Positions 34,109-44,300 of a DNA stretch of 64,000 nt are shown here, one piece after another. The DNA lies in assembly GCA_910577755.1 (NCBI GenBank), contig CAJTNL010000002.1, positions 62,001 to 126,000 of the forward strand, read 5' to 3'. A program made the position numbers and the translations under genes. Each line of letters starts with the position of its first letter. Positions within the stretch are counted from its first letter, which is position 1. The notes under the pieces are model-generated. The model had not been told where the DNA came from, ran no database searches, and worked only from the letters and a program-made list of their open reading frames with translations. This DNA comes from an uncultured Eubacteriales bacterium. Lineage in GTDB: Bacteria; Bacillota; Clostridia; Oscillospirales; Acutalibacteraceae.

Positions 34109-34278
34109 AATTTTTATACTCCTTTTTCACTATATTGCCATCATAACATATTCGACAAAATGTTACAATTATTTGTTAGCAACAAAATATTTTCACAATA
34201 TAGTATTTGCAGGAATATATTATAAAAGAAAGAAAAGGTAAGAGAATTTATTTTATCATAAGCAAGAGGAGGCATGTC

Positions 34279-35535
34279 ATGAGAAATTTCCATCACCGTA
34301 TACCAATCCGGCGAAAGCTACCAATTGGTGTTTGCCATAAAAATACAGACCAGTGGCTGTCTTATATAGAACAATCTTCCTGTAAAGCGGCTGCATTTAT
34401 GTTTTACATAGTAGATACAGACACCGGATATGGTTTGCATGGAGCTGAATTTGCCCTCATGAAAAATGAGGAGATTATTTTTGAGAGTTATTCAAATCGC
34501 TCTGGCGCTGTTTGGTTTCCACTATTAAAGGAAGGTACTTATACGTTAAAAGAGCTATCGTATCCGGAGCAGTATATACCCGAAAAATATAAATTTTCGG
34601 TACATATTCATTATAATGGAAATATTACAATAGATGGTATGCCTGTTTGTCGGTTTAAAATACAACATAAATTGCAAAAAGAAACAGCGTCTTTTACCAT
34701 CATTATATATGATGTTAGAAGTGGTATTCGGCTGGATGGCGCCGTGTTTACATTATGTCAGAACGAGAAAATATTGGGAACAGAAGTTTCTGATAAAGAC
34801 GGTTTGATTAAGTTTCATAATCTTTCATCTGGTATTTATAACCTTGTAGAACAACAACCGCCAGCAGGTTATATCAAAAATTCTGCCTCTCATGTGGTGG
34901 TTGTGGCCAATGATGGAACAGTTACTATTGACGGTCATGCAGCCGAACAGACCTCTATCGGTAATAAGCCGATTTTATATGATATTTTCTTTGTAAAACA
35001 GGATGAACAGACAGGAGAGCCGCTGCAAGGCGCAGTGTTCGAGTTATTAGAAGACTCAGTTGTGCTATATACCGCTGTTTCCAATGAAAAAGGAGAAATT
35101 AATTTTGGCAGCTTTGCACCAGGGACTTATTTGCTGCGTGAACAGAAACCGCCCGCAGGATATTTGACCAATACACATGCTTATACCGTTGTTGTAGCGC
35201 AGGACGGCAAGGTTACTATAGATGGAATTCCGACCGAACGTGCTACAATTGGGGATAAACGGAAAGGAGATGTGATAACAGTCCGTATGCTCAATGCAAA
35301 TCAGGAGACAATGTCAGGTGTGGTATTTCAATTACTGCAAGAAGAAATGGTTGTACAGGAAGTATGTGCTGATGGGAATGGGGAAGCTATTTATATGAAT
35401 TTACAAGCAGGAGATTATAAAATAGTACAATTAGGTGAAGAGGGTAAACCTATGGAAACGACACATATGTTGCATGTTAGTAATATTGGCGTTATAACAA
35501 TTGATGATCGGGAAACCGATGAGCTTATCTGGTAA
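34279..35535 (+). CDS. SpaA/Cna_B-like repeat protein without export signal
   Basis: About 418 residues made of four prealbumin-like (SpaA/Cna_B) beta domains, at about 25-115, 125-215, 225-315 and 320-415. Each has the GAxFxL strand, a G-x-Y-x-L/I segment and a V-TIDG/D end. Domains 2 and 3 have the EQxPPAGY turn. Only domain 3 keeps a Lys at the isopeptide position (FFVKQDEQTG); domains 1, 2 and 4 do not. There is no signal peptide, transmembrane helix or LPXTG motif. The ATG at 34279 with GAGGAGG 6 nt upstream is chosen over an in-frame TTG at 34207. Next to mltG and the spore genes, it may be a spore-surface or mother-cell protein (inference). Confidence 0.82.
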   Translation: MRNFHHRIPIRRKLPIGVCHKNTDQWLSYIEQSSCKAAAFMFYIVDTDTGYGLHGAEFALMKNEEIIFESYSNRSGAVWFPLLKEGTYTLKELSYPEQYIPEKYKFSVHIHYNGNITIDGMPVCRFKIQHKLQKETASFTIIIYDVRSGIRLDGAVFTLCQNEKILGTEVSDKDGLIKFHNLSSGIYNLVEQQPPAGYIKNSASHVVVVANDGTVTIDGHAAEQTSIGNKPILYDIFFVKQDEQTGEPLQGAVFELLEDSVVLYTAVSNEKGEINFGSFAPGTYLLREQKPPAGYLTNTHAYTVVVAQDGKVTIDGIPTERATIGDKRKGDVITVRMLNANQETMSGVVFQLLQEEMVVQEVCADGNGEAIYMNLQAGDYKIVQLGEEGKPMETTHMLHVSNIGVITIDDRETDELIW

Positions 35536-35557
35536 TTGCTAAGAAATCACTTTTATT

Positions 35558-35600
35558 CCGCTATCCGTTTATAATCAAATGGATGGCGGTTTGTTACTTT
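35558..35600 (+). terminator. Possible terminator after the SpaA-like gene
   Basis: CCGC-ATCC pairs with GGAT-GCGG (35558-35589) around an AT-rich loop, followed by TTTGTTACTTT. Confidence 0.5.
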
Positions 35601-35692
35601 ATATATTATCCAGAATAAAAATCCTTCTGTAGATTACATGCAGTGCGTTTATTTTCATGATTATGGTAAATCCTAACTAAGAGGTGATAGAT

Positions 35693-37150
35693 ATGGAATC
35701 TATTTGGGAAAAAGAAATTGATATGCCTATGTATGCTCCGTTAAAACAAGATATTAAGGTGCATACAGCTGTGATAGGCGGTGGTATGGCAGGCATACTA
35801 ACGGCATATTTGTTACAAAAACAAGGCGCAGATGTAGTTGTTTTAGAGGCACAGTGTATTGGTAGTGGTCAAACAAAACATACAACTGCTAAAATCACTT
35901 CTCAGCACAATTTAATTTATCATAAATTATTAAAATCTCTGGGAGAAGAACGCGCAAAACTTTACGCAGACGCAAATCAAGAAGCTATTGGTATTTATCG
36001 TAATTTAGCCAATCAGATGAGTGAAAAATGTGCATTTGAAGAAAAAGAGAATATATTATATGCAACAAAAAGTCCTGCTGCTATTGAAGAGGAAGTACAG
36101 GTTATGCAGCGTTTAGGCTTGAAAGCAAGTTTTGTGACAAAAACAGAGTTACCTTTTCCAATTACGGGGGCTATAAGACTAGAAGGGCAAGCACAATTTC
36201 ATCCCTTGTTTTTTTTAAAAGGGCTTGCTGAGCAGCTTACTGTTTATGAGCGTACTATGGTACGTACTATTCAGGACGGTACGGTGATAACAGATGGTGG
36301 ATGTGTGGAAGCGAAACATATTGTAGTAGCCACTCATTATCCGTTTATCAATGTTCCGGGATATTACTTTGCGCGCCAACATCAAGAGCGTTCTTATGTA
36401 CTGTCATTGTATCAGGCAGAGCAGTATAGCGGTATGTATTTAGGGGTAGATCAGCCGATATACTCTTTTCGTAATACAGGGAATTATTTGCTGTTTGGCG
36501 GTTCTGCTCACAGAACGGGAGAGAACAGGCAAGGCGGACAATATGAACGCTTGAGAAAAGCAGCAAAAGAGTTTTATCCCAATGCGGTAGAAACTGCTTG
36601 CTGGTCTGCACAGGACTGTATGACATTAGACGGTATTCCATATATTGGTCAGTATGCTTCTCCACTACACAATATTTATGTGGCAACAGGTTTTTGTAAA
36701 TGGGGTATGACGTCTGCTATGGTATCGGCTATGATTTTAAGCGATCAAATTTTAGGAAAAAATAATTCCTTTCAGGAAGTATTTGCGCCGCAAAGAACGA
36801 CGATTAAGATGTCGGTAAAGCAGGCTATAAAAGACGGCGCTCATGCTATAAGAGGTTTAACTGCTGGTTTTCTTGCGCCGCCAAGAATTGCTTTGGATAA
36901 GCTTCCGAAAGGACATGGTGGAATTGTGGAAGCGGACAGTAAAAAAATGGGCGTATATAAAGAGGATAATGAAACGATTCATGCTGTACAAGTGCAGTGT
37001 ACACATTTAGGATGCCAGCTGGAATGGAATGCAGATGAACGCAGTTGGGATTGTCCTTGTCACGGTTCACGTTTTGATTATAAAGGTAATTTGATAGATA
37101 ATCCGGCAATGGAGGGATTACAATATACCGTAATTTCTGATAGTGAATAA
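35693..37150 (+). CDS. FAD-dependent oxidoreductase with C-terminal Rieske domain
   Basis: About 485 residues. The N-terminal DAO-type FAD domain has the dinucleotide motif AVIGGGMAGILTAYLL then VVVLEAQCIGSG. A Rieske [2Fe-2S] domain fills the last 75 or so residues, with both cluster-binding boxes: CTHLGC and CPCHGS. This fusion is typical of glycine/D-amino-acid-oxidase-like proteins found in Firmicutes and cyanobacteria whose electron partner is unknown. The ATG at 35693 follows GAGGTG by 6 nt; the GTG at 35684 is less likely. It appears to be a single-gene unit. Substrate not determinable. Confidence 0.9.
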   Translation: MESIWEKEIDMPMYAPLKQDIKVHTAVIGGGMAGILTAYLLQKQGADVVVLEAQCIGSGQTKHTTAKITSQHNLIYHKLLKSLGEERAKLYADANQEAIGIYRNLANQMSEKCAFEEKENILYATKSPAAIEEEVQVMQRLGLKASFVTKTELPFPITGAIRLEGQAQFHPLFFLKGLAEQLTVYERTMVRTIQDGTVITDGGCVEAKHIVVATHYPFINVPGYYFARQHQERSYVLSLYQAEQYSGMYLGVDQPIYSFRNTGNYLLFGGSAHRTGENRQGGQYERLRKAAKEFYPNAVETACWSAQDCMTLDGIPYIGQYASPLHNIYVATGFCKWGMTSAMVSAMILSDQILGKNNSFQEVFAPQRTTIKMSVKQAIKDGAHAIRGLTAGFLAPPRIALDKLPKGHGGIVEADSKKMGVYKEDNETIHAVQVQCTHLGCQLEWNADERSWDCPCHGSRFDYKGNLIDNPAMEGLQYTVISDSE

Positions 37151-37343
37151 AATTATGTGTATTTTTTATTTACTACGAGACATCTGTTTTTATATCATGA
37201 AAAAAGAAGTATACATTGAATATTGATTTTGCGGTATTGGCTAGTGATATAATGCTAATTATTTTATGATTTATGTTACAAATTTGTGTAAAAACTATAT
37301 ATTTATATAAGTATTTAGCTATATGTATAAAGCTTTTTATCAA

Positions 37344-39941
37344 TTATTCGCTTCTTAGAGCAATAACGGGGTCTTTTTTTGCAGCAATTTTTGAGGGAAT
37401 CAATCCGGCTGCCATGGTTAGCAGTGCGCTAATGAGAATTAGAATAACCGCGCCGGATACAGGTAGGGCTGCAAGACCAGATACACCGGAAAGAGTATTA
37501 ATAACCGCATTTATAGGAATGATTAACAGCAAAGTGATACCTATGCCAATTAGTCCCGCTGTCAATCCTACGATGATAGTTTCTGCATTAAAGACACGTG
37601 AAATATCTCTTTTGGAAGCGCCGATACTGCGCAAAATACCGATTTCTTTTGTTCTTTCTAATACAGAGATATAGGTAATAATACCAATCATAATGGAAGA
37701 TACTAATAGTGAAAGGGATACAAAGCCAATCAGAAGATAGGTAATCATATCAATGATATTGCTGATGGAAGAGGTCATAATACCAACCATATCTGTGTAT
37801 TCAATGATATTTTCTGTGTGGCCGGTTTCTTGTTGCTGTTGATTATAGTTTGCAATTTCAGAGATAACATGTTCTCTGGATTGAAAGTTTTTTAAATACA
37901 GGTTGATTACAGAAGGTTTTTCTAAATTTACCACACCCATGTTTTCTAAGTTACTGTCATAGGTTGCTTGCAATATTTTTTTATAAGCTTCCAGATATAG
38001 AGTGCGATCTGTTGTCGATAAGGCAAGTAGCTGTTCTCTGCGTTCTGCCGGCAAAATATTGAGCAATGTTTCATGGCTTATTTCTTCGGCAGTGATGAAT
38101 GGCATGCCAGTAAATACATTAATATTTGGATTTGCAATCTGCTCTTTTACAATTTCACTTTTATTAATTTGTTCTATTATATATTTTGTAAGAGCGCTAG
38201 TATAACCAATAGTTCCGCTGATAGGTGTAGCGGCGGCTTCTGCCGAAGGACGAAGAATACCCACAATTCTAATGGTTTCAGCATGATCAACAATATTTTT
38301 CATAAAAGCTTCATCGTTTCGTTTATCAACCCATACGCCGCTTTCATTTTCGTAATATGCCGTATTATGGACCAGCTTGAATTCCAAATTCATAAGATCA
38401 TCATATGTATAGCTTATCTCGCTGTATTGTGATTGATCGATTTTTTCGCCGTTTTTCATTTTTTTCTCAATTTCTTTGAACTCCTCCGCGTCTTTTAAGC
38501 CGAGGGCGTATAAGGCCATGTCGTTGATTGTATTGTTTTCATCTACCAGGATAACAGCTTCGTTATAAGCGGTGGGCCATGCTCCGGCAAGTACATCATA
38601 TTGAGAAGAAAGAAGCTCTGTATTTTCAATCATTTCAGTCCATATATTACTTAATATGCCGCCAGATTTTTTTATGGTGTTTGCAGGGAGAAATGGTAGA
38701 TTTGCTTGATCGTCTATAAGTGGGCTGGGATTGATTTGTGTTAATCCATTTTCAGTATCGGATTTATAGATTTGTAACTCCAGGTTATAACCATACTGGA
38801 TGGCCGTAGTATGTTTTTGAATTGTTTGTGCGTCTGGGCTGTCAAGATATCTTTTGAACTGAAAAAGATTATTGTTTTGTGTTTGCAAGGTCTGGTTTTT
38901 CAGCGTATCACCCAAAAATCCGTTTTGATAAATTTTACTAGGAGCGTGCTCTCCTGATTTTTTCTCGTTTGTATTGATATGTTGCTCACGGATTCCCGGC
39001 AAATGCATTACCTGACTCTGAATGGTAATTGGGTAAGAGGAAAGTGTATCTTCCTGTACTTTGTCGATATATGTTTGCATACCGGAGGAAATGGCTAAAA
39101 TCAGCGCAATGCCAATAATCCCGATACTGCCTGCAAAGGATGTTAATATGGTACGCCCTTTTTTGGTTTTGAGGTTATGAAAGCTTAAAGACAACGCTGT
39201 AAAAAAAGACATGGGTATTTTCTTGTTTTTTTCCAAAGTTTCCGTATAGAGCTTGTCAGATTCTGCATATGGATCTGTATCGACCACAATTTTACCGTCC
39301 AGCAGCTTTATGATTCTTGTTGCATATATATTTGCCAATTCAGGATTGTGGGTTACCATAATTACAAGCTTATTTTTTGCGATTTCTTTAAGAAGCTCCA
39401 TTATTTGAATACTTGTTTTTGAATCTAAAGCGCCAGTTGGTTCATCTGCCAGTATAATATCGGGATTATTGATTAGTGCACGAGCAATTGCTACCCGCTG
39501 CATCTGTCCCCCAGAAATTTGATTTGGTTTTTTATAAATATGATCGCCAAGACCGACCTTTTGCAGAACAGTGACGGCTCGTTTGCGCCGCTCCTGTTTT
39601 GATATTCCTCCTAATGTCAATGCCAGTTCTACATTAGCCAGCACAGTTTGGTGAGGAATTAAATTATAGCTTTGAAAAACAAATCCGATAGATTGGTTGC
39701 GATAAACATCCCAGTTGCTGCTCTTGTACTTTTTAGTAGATACACCGTTGATTATCAAATCGCCGCTGTCGTATTGGTCAAGACCGCCAATAATATTTAG
39801 CATAGTCGTTTTACCCGAGCCGCTTTGTCCCAAAATAGATACAAATTCGCTTTGTCGAAAAGTAATATTAAGATCTTTTAATACTTGTTGTTTTACTTCA
39901 CCATTTCGATATATTTTTATTATATTTTTTAATTGCAACAT
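37344..39941 (-). CDS. Fused ABC transporter ATPase-permease (MacB/FtsX type)
   Basis: An 865-residue fusion. The N-terminal ATPase (about 1-225) has Walker A GQSGSGKT, signature ISGGQMQR, Walker B IILADEPTGALD and H-loop VTHNP. The permease has one helix at about 265-285 (GSIGIIGIALILAIS), a large extracytoplasmic domain (about 290-725) and three FtsX helices at about 735-860 (IIDMITYLLIGFVSLSLLVSSIMIG onward). The fold matches exporters of antimicrobial peptides or lipoprotein-type substrates, and fused forms are common in Firmicutes. AGGAGG precedes the start. No regulator is adjacent. Confidence 0.92.
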   Translation of the reverse strand: MLQLKNIIKIYRNGEVKQQVLKDLNITFRQSEFVSILGQSGSGKTTMLNIIGGLDQYDSGDLIINGVSTKKYKSSNWDVYRNQSIGFVFQSYNLIPHQTVLANVELALTLGGISKQERRKRAVTVLQKVGLGDHIYKKPNQISGGQMQRVAIARALINNPDIILADEPTGALDSKTSIQIMELLKEIAKNKLVIMVTHNPELANIYATRIIKLLDGKIVVDTDPYAESDKLYTETLEKNKKIPMSFFTALSLSFHNLKTKKGRTILTSFAGSIGIIGIALILAISSGMQTYIDKVQEDTLSSYPITIQSQVMHLPGIREQHINTNEKKSGEHAPSKIYQNGFLGDTLKNQTLQTQNNNLFQFKRYLDSPDAQTIQKHTTAIQYGYNLELQIYKSDTENGLTQINPSPLIDDQANLPFLPANTIKKSGGILSNIWTEMIENTELLSSQYDVLAGAWPTAYNEAVILVDENNTINDMALYALGLKDAEEFKEIEKKMKNGEKIDQSQYSEISYTYDDLMNLEFKLVHNTAYYENESGVWVDKRNDEAFMKNIVDHAETIRIVGILRPSAEAAATPISGTIGYTSALTKYIIEQINKSEIVKEQIANPNINVFTGMPFITAEEISHETLLNILPAERREQLLALSTTDRTLYLEAYKKILQATYDSNLENMGVVNLEKPSVINLYLKNFQSREHVISEIANYNQQQQETGHTENIIEYTDMVGIMTSSISNIIDMITYLLIGFVSLSLLVSSIMIGIITYISVLERTKEIGILRSIGASKRDISRVFNAETIIVGLTAGLIGIGITLLLIIPINAVINTLSGVSGLAALPVSGAVILILISALLTMAAGLIPSKIAAKKDPVIALRSE

Positions 39942-40166
39942 AAATTATGTACCTCCTGTTGTTAAAATATTGTAGCATATGGAAAAAAACTCAACAACAG
40001 GTTAACGTAAGTTTTTTGTTAAATTTTGTGCAGTTTAATTACGCGTCAAATTATGGTGAGTATCAGTTAAAAAATATAAATTATGTCAACGATGTATTTT
40101 TAAAAAATCACATGCATGTTTATGGTATCAGGCGTTGTTTTACAATGCTCCTATTAATGATTGGTT
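39942..40166. other. Intergenic, no gene seen
   Basis: AT-rich upstream region of the fused ABC gene. Weak hydrophobic frames here lack ribosome sites. Confidence 0.4.
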
Positions 40167-40223
40167 AAAAAATAACATGTGCTTATAAGGCGTTTTATGC
40201 CTGCGAAGCACATGTTATTTTTT
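40167..40223. terminator. Long terminator hairpin
   Basis: An 18-bp perfect stem (40167-40184 with 40206-40223; AAAAAATAACATGTGCTT) with an inner AGGC/GCCT stem. It ends the minus-strand small-protein unit before the ABC gene. Confidence 0.88.
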
Positions 40224-40270
40224 CGTGTTTTTTTGTTTACAATTGTATATTTTTAAAGGTAACAAATAAA

Positions 40271-40447
40271 CTATTGTTGGACTTTTAGAAAATCTGGGAA
40301 AAAAGCATCGGGGTTCTGCTTGAATTGTTCTACTAAATCCATTTCCTTTTTTTCTATGATTTTTTCTTGATGAGGTTTCATCTGCATCCACACAGGTATT
40401 GGGTTATCTTCTGTGTTTGTGCAGTGATAAATTTTCATTTCTACCAA
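40271..40447 (-). CDS. Small protein of unknown function
   Basis: A 58-codon ORF from TTG 40447, placed 8 nt after GGGAGG. ATG 40438 would give 55 residues but is 17 nt from that site. The product reads VEMKIYHCTNTEDNPIPVWM and ends NPDAFFPDFLKVQQ, with a charged middle. I do not recognise a family. It is soluble, has one Cys, and follows another small gene 83 nt upstream on the same strand. A strong terminator lies just past its end, which supports a real transcript. Confidence 0.6.
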   Translation of the reverse strand: MVEMKIYHCTNTEDNPIPVWMQMKPHQEKIIEKKEMDLVEQFKQNPDAFFPDFLKVQQ

Positions 40448-40530
40448 AATAATCGCCTCCCACCATTATTATATTCATATCATATAAAAACGGGACGGTC
40501 GGGATTGATTTATTACGATGCATACACAAT

Positions 40531-40719
40531 TCAAATTGTTGAATTATTGTTCTGTTTTGCTAGATACTCAATATAATTTAGCATATCTTTGTCAGACTGC
40601 AATTGTTTGGCTCGATGTATTACCTCTTGTTGTTCCTGTTGACTTAAATTCATAAAATAATCTTTGGCTTGTACATTTTGCGCAATTGCTAGGCCAAATC
40701 CCAAGGGTAAGTGAAACAT
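40531..40719 (-). CDS. Small conserved-looking protein (PLGFG type)
   Basis: A 62-residue protein starting MFHLPLGFGLAIAQN, followed by a charged helical part (LSQQEQQEVIHRAKQL, DMLNYIEYLAKQ). GAGGTG lies 5 nt before the ATG. Small proteins with a PLGFGMALAQN opening and an SxxxKxEMxxxV-like tail recur in Clostridia as hypothetical proteins, and this looks like one. Function unknown. It may share a transcript with the downstream small ORF. Confidence 0.7.
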   Translation of the reverse strand: MFHLPLGFGLAIAQNVQAKDYFMNLSQQEQQEVIHRAKQLQSDKDMLNYIEYLAKQNNNSTI

Positions 40720-40792
40720 ATTATCACCTCGCTGTTAGTATGACTGTTCGCATTTGGGTTATACAGGTAATTTCTTCTTTAACAGGTCTGTT

Positions 40793-40898
40793 TTATTCTC
40801 TTGCAAAGTATTCTCTGATTGTACTTATCCGTAAGCTACTTCCCAAACAGTACAAGCCGTATGACTTTGCCATAATCAATCGGCGGTGCAAAATACAT
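40793..40898 (-). pseudogene. Possible frameshifted mini-ORF
   Basis: ATG 40898 follows GAAGGA by about 6 nt and encodes MYFAPPIDYGKVIRLVLFGK then TAG. Removing one base gives a continuous 35-codon reading ending LGSSLRISTIREYFARE before TAA. The codon content looks protein-like, but no family is recognised and it could be chance. Confidence 0.2.
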
Positions 40899-41375
40899 TT
40901 TGTTTCCTTCATACTCTTCTGTACTTTTTTATGCGTCATGACCTAAAATTTAGGCATATCTCTATTATCGTTTCACATAGCATTAAAATCTTATTTATCT
41001 TCATTTGCAATAAATAAGTACCTGCTACACAAAAGCATAATCTTAAAAAATTATATATGCAATAAGAGCGTTTATAAAAAACTCATTTTTAAGAGTTGTA
41101 TTTTCATACATTACAAGACATAAAGAGAATTCCTTGTCAATCATTTACTTTTCAAAAAGTTTGTATAAAGCTAAGTTTTCCACAATAAATTTGGTTACTT
41201 TTTAAAAGAATTGTACAAAATTTCTTTTCAGAGGTAATTAGTATTGTAAAACTACTTAATTTGTAATAAAATTAAAATAACTGATTATTTGGCTTCAACA
41301 GTAAAGATATTATCTGTTGCACATGTGCCTTAAAGGGTAATGAATGCACCAATAAGATCAAAAGGAGAATGTTTT
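40899..41375. other. Intergenic upstream of pyruvate carboxylase
   Basis: About 480 nt, very AT-rich. I see no riboswitch and no strong promoter. A TTGTAC followed 18 nt later by TAATTA near 41210-41240 is weak. Regulation of the carboxylase cannot be read from it. Confidence 0.4.
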
Positions 41376-44300
41376 ATGAAGAAATTTAAAAGAGTTTTAG
41401 TGGCAAACCGCGGTGAAATTGCCATTCGGGTTTTCCGTGCATGTAAAGAGCTGGGGATTAGAACCGTTGCAATTTATTCCGCTGAAGATAAAGAGGCGCT
41501 GTTCCGTACCATGGCGGATGAATCATATCAAATAGGAGCAGGTAAATCGCCGATTGAGGCATACTTGGGTATTGCTGAAATTATAGATTTGGCAATTGCA
41601 AAAGGTGTTGATGCTATTCATCCTGGTTATGGCTTTTTAGCTGAGAACGATCAGTTTGCTTATGAGTGTGAAAAAGCCGGTATTGAATTTATTGGACCTG
41701 ATCATATTATGATGCAGCAAATGGGCGATAAAATTAAATCTAAATTGGTGGCTCATTCAGTAGGTGTTCCAACCATTCCTGGTGTTGAGGAGGCAATCAA
41801 AAATGATGAAGATGCAAAGAAATTTGCAGATTCTTGCGGTTATCCAGTTATGCTCAAGGCTGCAGCAGGCGGCGGCGGACGCGGTATGCGCATTGTACAT
41901 AAACCGGAGGATTTGATTGCAGAGTTTAACAGTGCGACTAATGAGGCGAAAAAAGCATTTGGCAACGGTGATATTTTTATTGAAAAATATTTAGAATCTC
42001 CCAAACATATTGAGATTCAGGTGATGGGGGACAAACACGGAAATATTGTGCATTTGTATGAGCGTGATTGTTCTATTCAAAGGCGCCACCAGAAAGTGAT
42101 TGAGTTTACTCCGGCCATTGCCCTAACCGAAGAGCAGCGCACTGCTATTTGTAATGATGCCATTAAGCTTGCCAAGGCGGTAAACTATCGCAATGCTGGT
42201 ACGCTGGAATTTTTGGTTGATAAACACGGCAACCATTATTTTATTGAAATGAATCCGAGAATTCAAGTGGAGCATACGATTACTGAGATGACAACAGGAA
42301 TTGATTTGGTGCAAACACAGATTTTGGTTGCGGAGGGGCATCGTCTAGATTCTCCTGAAATTAATATTCAATCTCAGGATGATATTAAACCGCAGGGATT
42401 TGCCATTCAAAGCCGTATTACAACGGAAGATCCTGCGAATAACTTCGCTCCGGACACAGGTAAAATTTCTGTTTATCATACAAGCTCTGGTTTTGGTGTT
42501 CGCTTAGACGGAGGTAATGGTTTTTCAGGCGCAACCATTACGCCTTATTACGACAGCCTGCTGGTAAAAGCAATTACTCATGCCCGAACCTTTGGGGATA
42601 CTATAGATAAAATGGTGCGTGTATTGCAAGAAACTAAAATTAAGGGTGTAAAAACAAATATTTCATTTATCTTAAATGTATTGAATCATGAGGATTTCCG
42701 TGCTGGTAGATGTGATACCAGCTTTATAGGCGAACATCCGGAGCTGCTGACCTTTGCACCGAAAGGAAATAAAGAGCAAAAGCTACTTCATTTCCTGGGA
42801 AATAAAGTGGTAAATGAGAACGTTGCAAAACCAAGATTTAACGTGCCGCTTATACCAAAATTTGAAACGCCGAAAAAGTTAGAGGGTACAAAACAAATTT
42901 TAGATAAGCACGGTCCTGAATATTTATCCAAATGGGCATATGAACAAAAGGCGCTGTTATTTACTGAAACTTCCATGCGTGACGGTCAACAGTCTTTAAT
43001 TGCTACACGTGTCCGAACAGTAGATATGGAAAAAATTGCACCTGCTATGTCTGTATTGGCTAAAGATTTGTTCTCAGTGGAAATGTGGGGTGGAGCTACT
43101 TTTGATGTTGCCTACCGATTCCTTAAGGAAGATCCGTGGGAACGTTTGGCAACTTTGCGTGAAAAAATGCCGAACTTTTTGATGCAAATGTTGGTTCGCG
43201 GCGCAAATGCGGTGGGCTATAAGAACTATCCTGATAATGTAATTCGGGAATTTATTGATGTAGCTGCTGATGCGGGTATTGATGTTTTCCGTGTTTTTGA
43301 CTCTCTAAACTGGATGGAGGGTATGGAGATTACATTAGATGCAGTAATTAAAAAAGGAAAAGTTGCCGAGGCCTGTATGTGCTACACTGGTGACATTCTT
43401 GACGAAAGCCGTACTAAATATAATTTGCAATATTATATTAACATGGCAAAAGAGTTGGAAAAACGTGGCGCGCATATTATTTGTATCAAAGATATGTCCG
43501 GCTTGTTAAAACCGGTTGCTGCATATAAATTGATTAAAGAGTTAAAAAATAATGTAGGTCTGCCTATTCATTTGCATACTCATGATACAAGCGGCAATGG
43601 TGTGGCTTCTTTGCTTATGGCTGCGCAGGCAGGTGTTGATATTGTGGATACCGCTGTCAACAGCATGGCGGGATTAACCAGTCAGCCGGCTATGAACTCT
43701 GTAGTAGCTGCAATCCAAAGTACAGAGAGAGAGTCTGCTATTAACTTGGATGATATTCAGAAAATTTCTGATTATTGGGAAGATGTGCGCCCGGTCTACG
43801 GACAATTTGAATCTGGTCTAAAAGCGGGTACAACTGAAATTTATAAATATGAGATTCCGGGTGGTCAGTATTCTAATTTAAAACCACAAGTTGAAAGTTT
43901 TGGTTTAGGTCAGAAATTTGAAGAAGTAAAGGTCATGTATAAAACGGTTAATGATATGCTGGGCGATATTGTTAAGGTAACGCCTTCCTCCAAAGCGGTA
44001 GGAGATATGGCTATTTTTATGGTGCAAAATGGCCTGACCCCTGAAAATATTTACGAAAAAGCAAAAGATATTGATTTTCCGGATTCTATTGTTGCTTACT
44101 TTGAGGGAATGATGGGGCAACCTTCCGGCGGTTTTCCTGAAAAATTACAGAAATTGGTGCTAAAAGGTAAAAAACCAATAACTTGCCGTCCAGGTGAATT
44201 ATTACCCGATGAAGATTTTGAAAAAATTAAGACATACCTGCGTGATACATACAGTATTGAAGGAAATGACCAACAAGCATTAAGCTATGCTTTGTATCCG

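Noticed and set aside
40686..40946. 86-residue hydrophobic plus-strand ORF
   Set aside because: It overlaps the well-supported minus-strand small gene and lacks a ribosome site.
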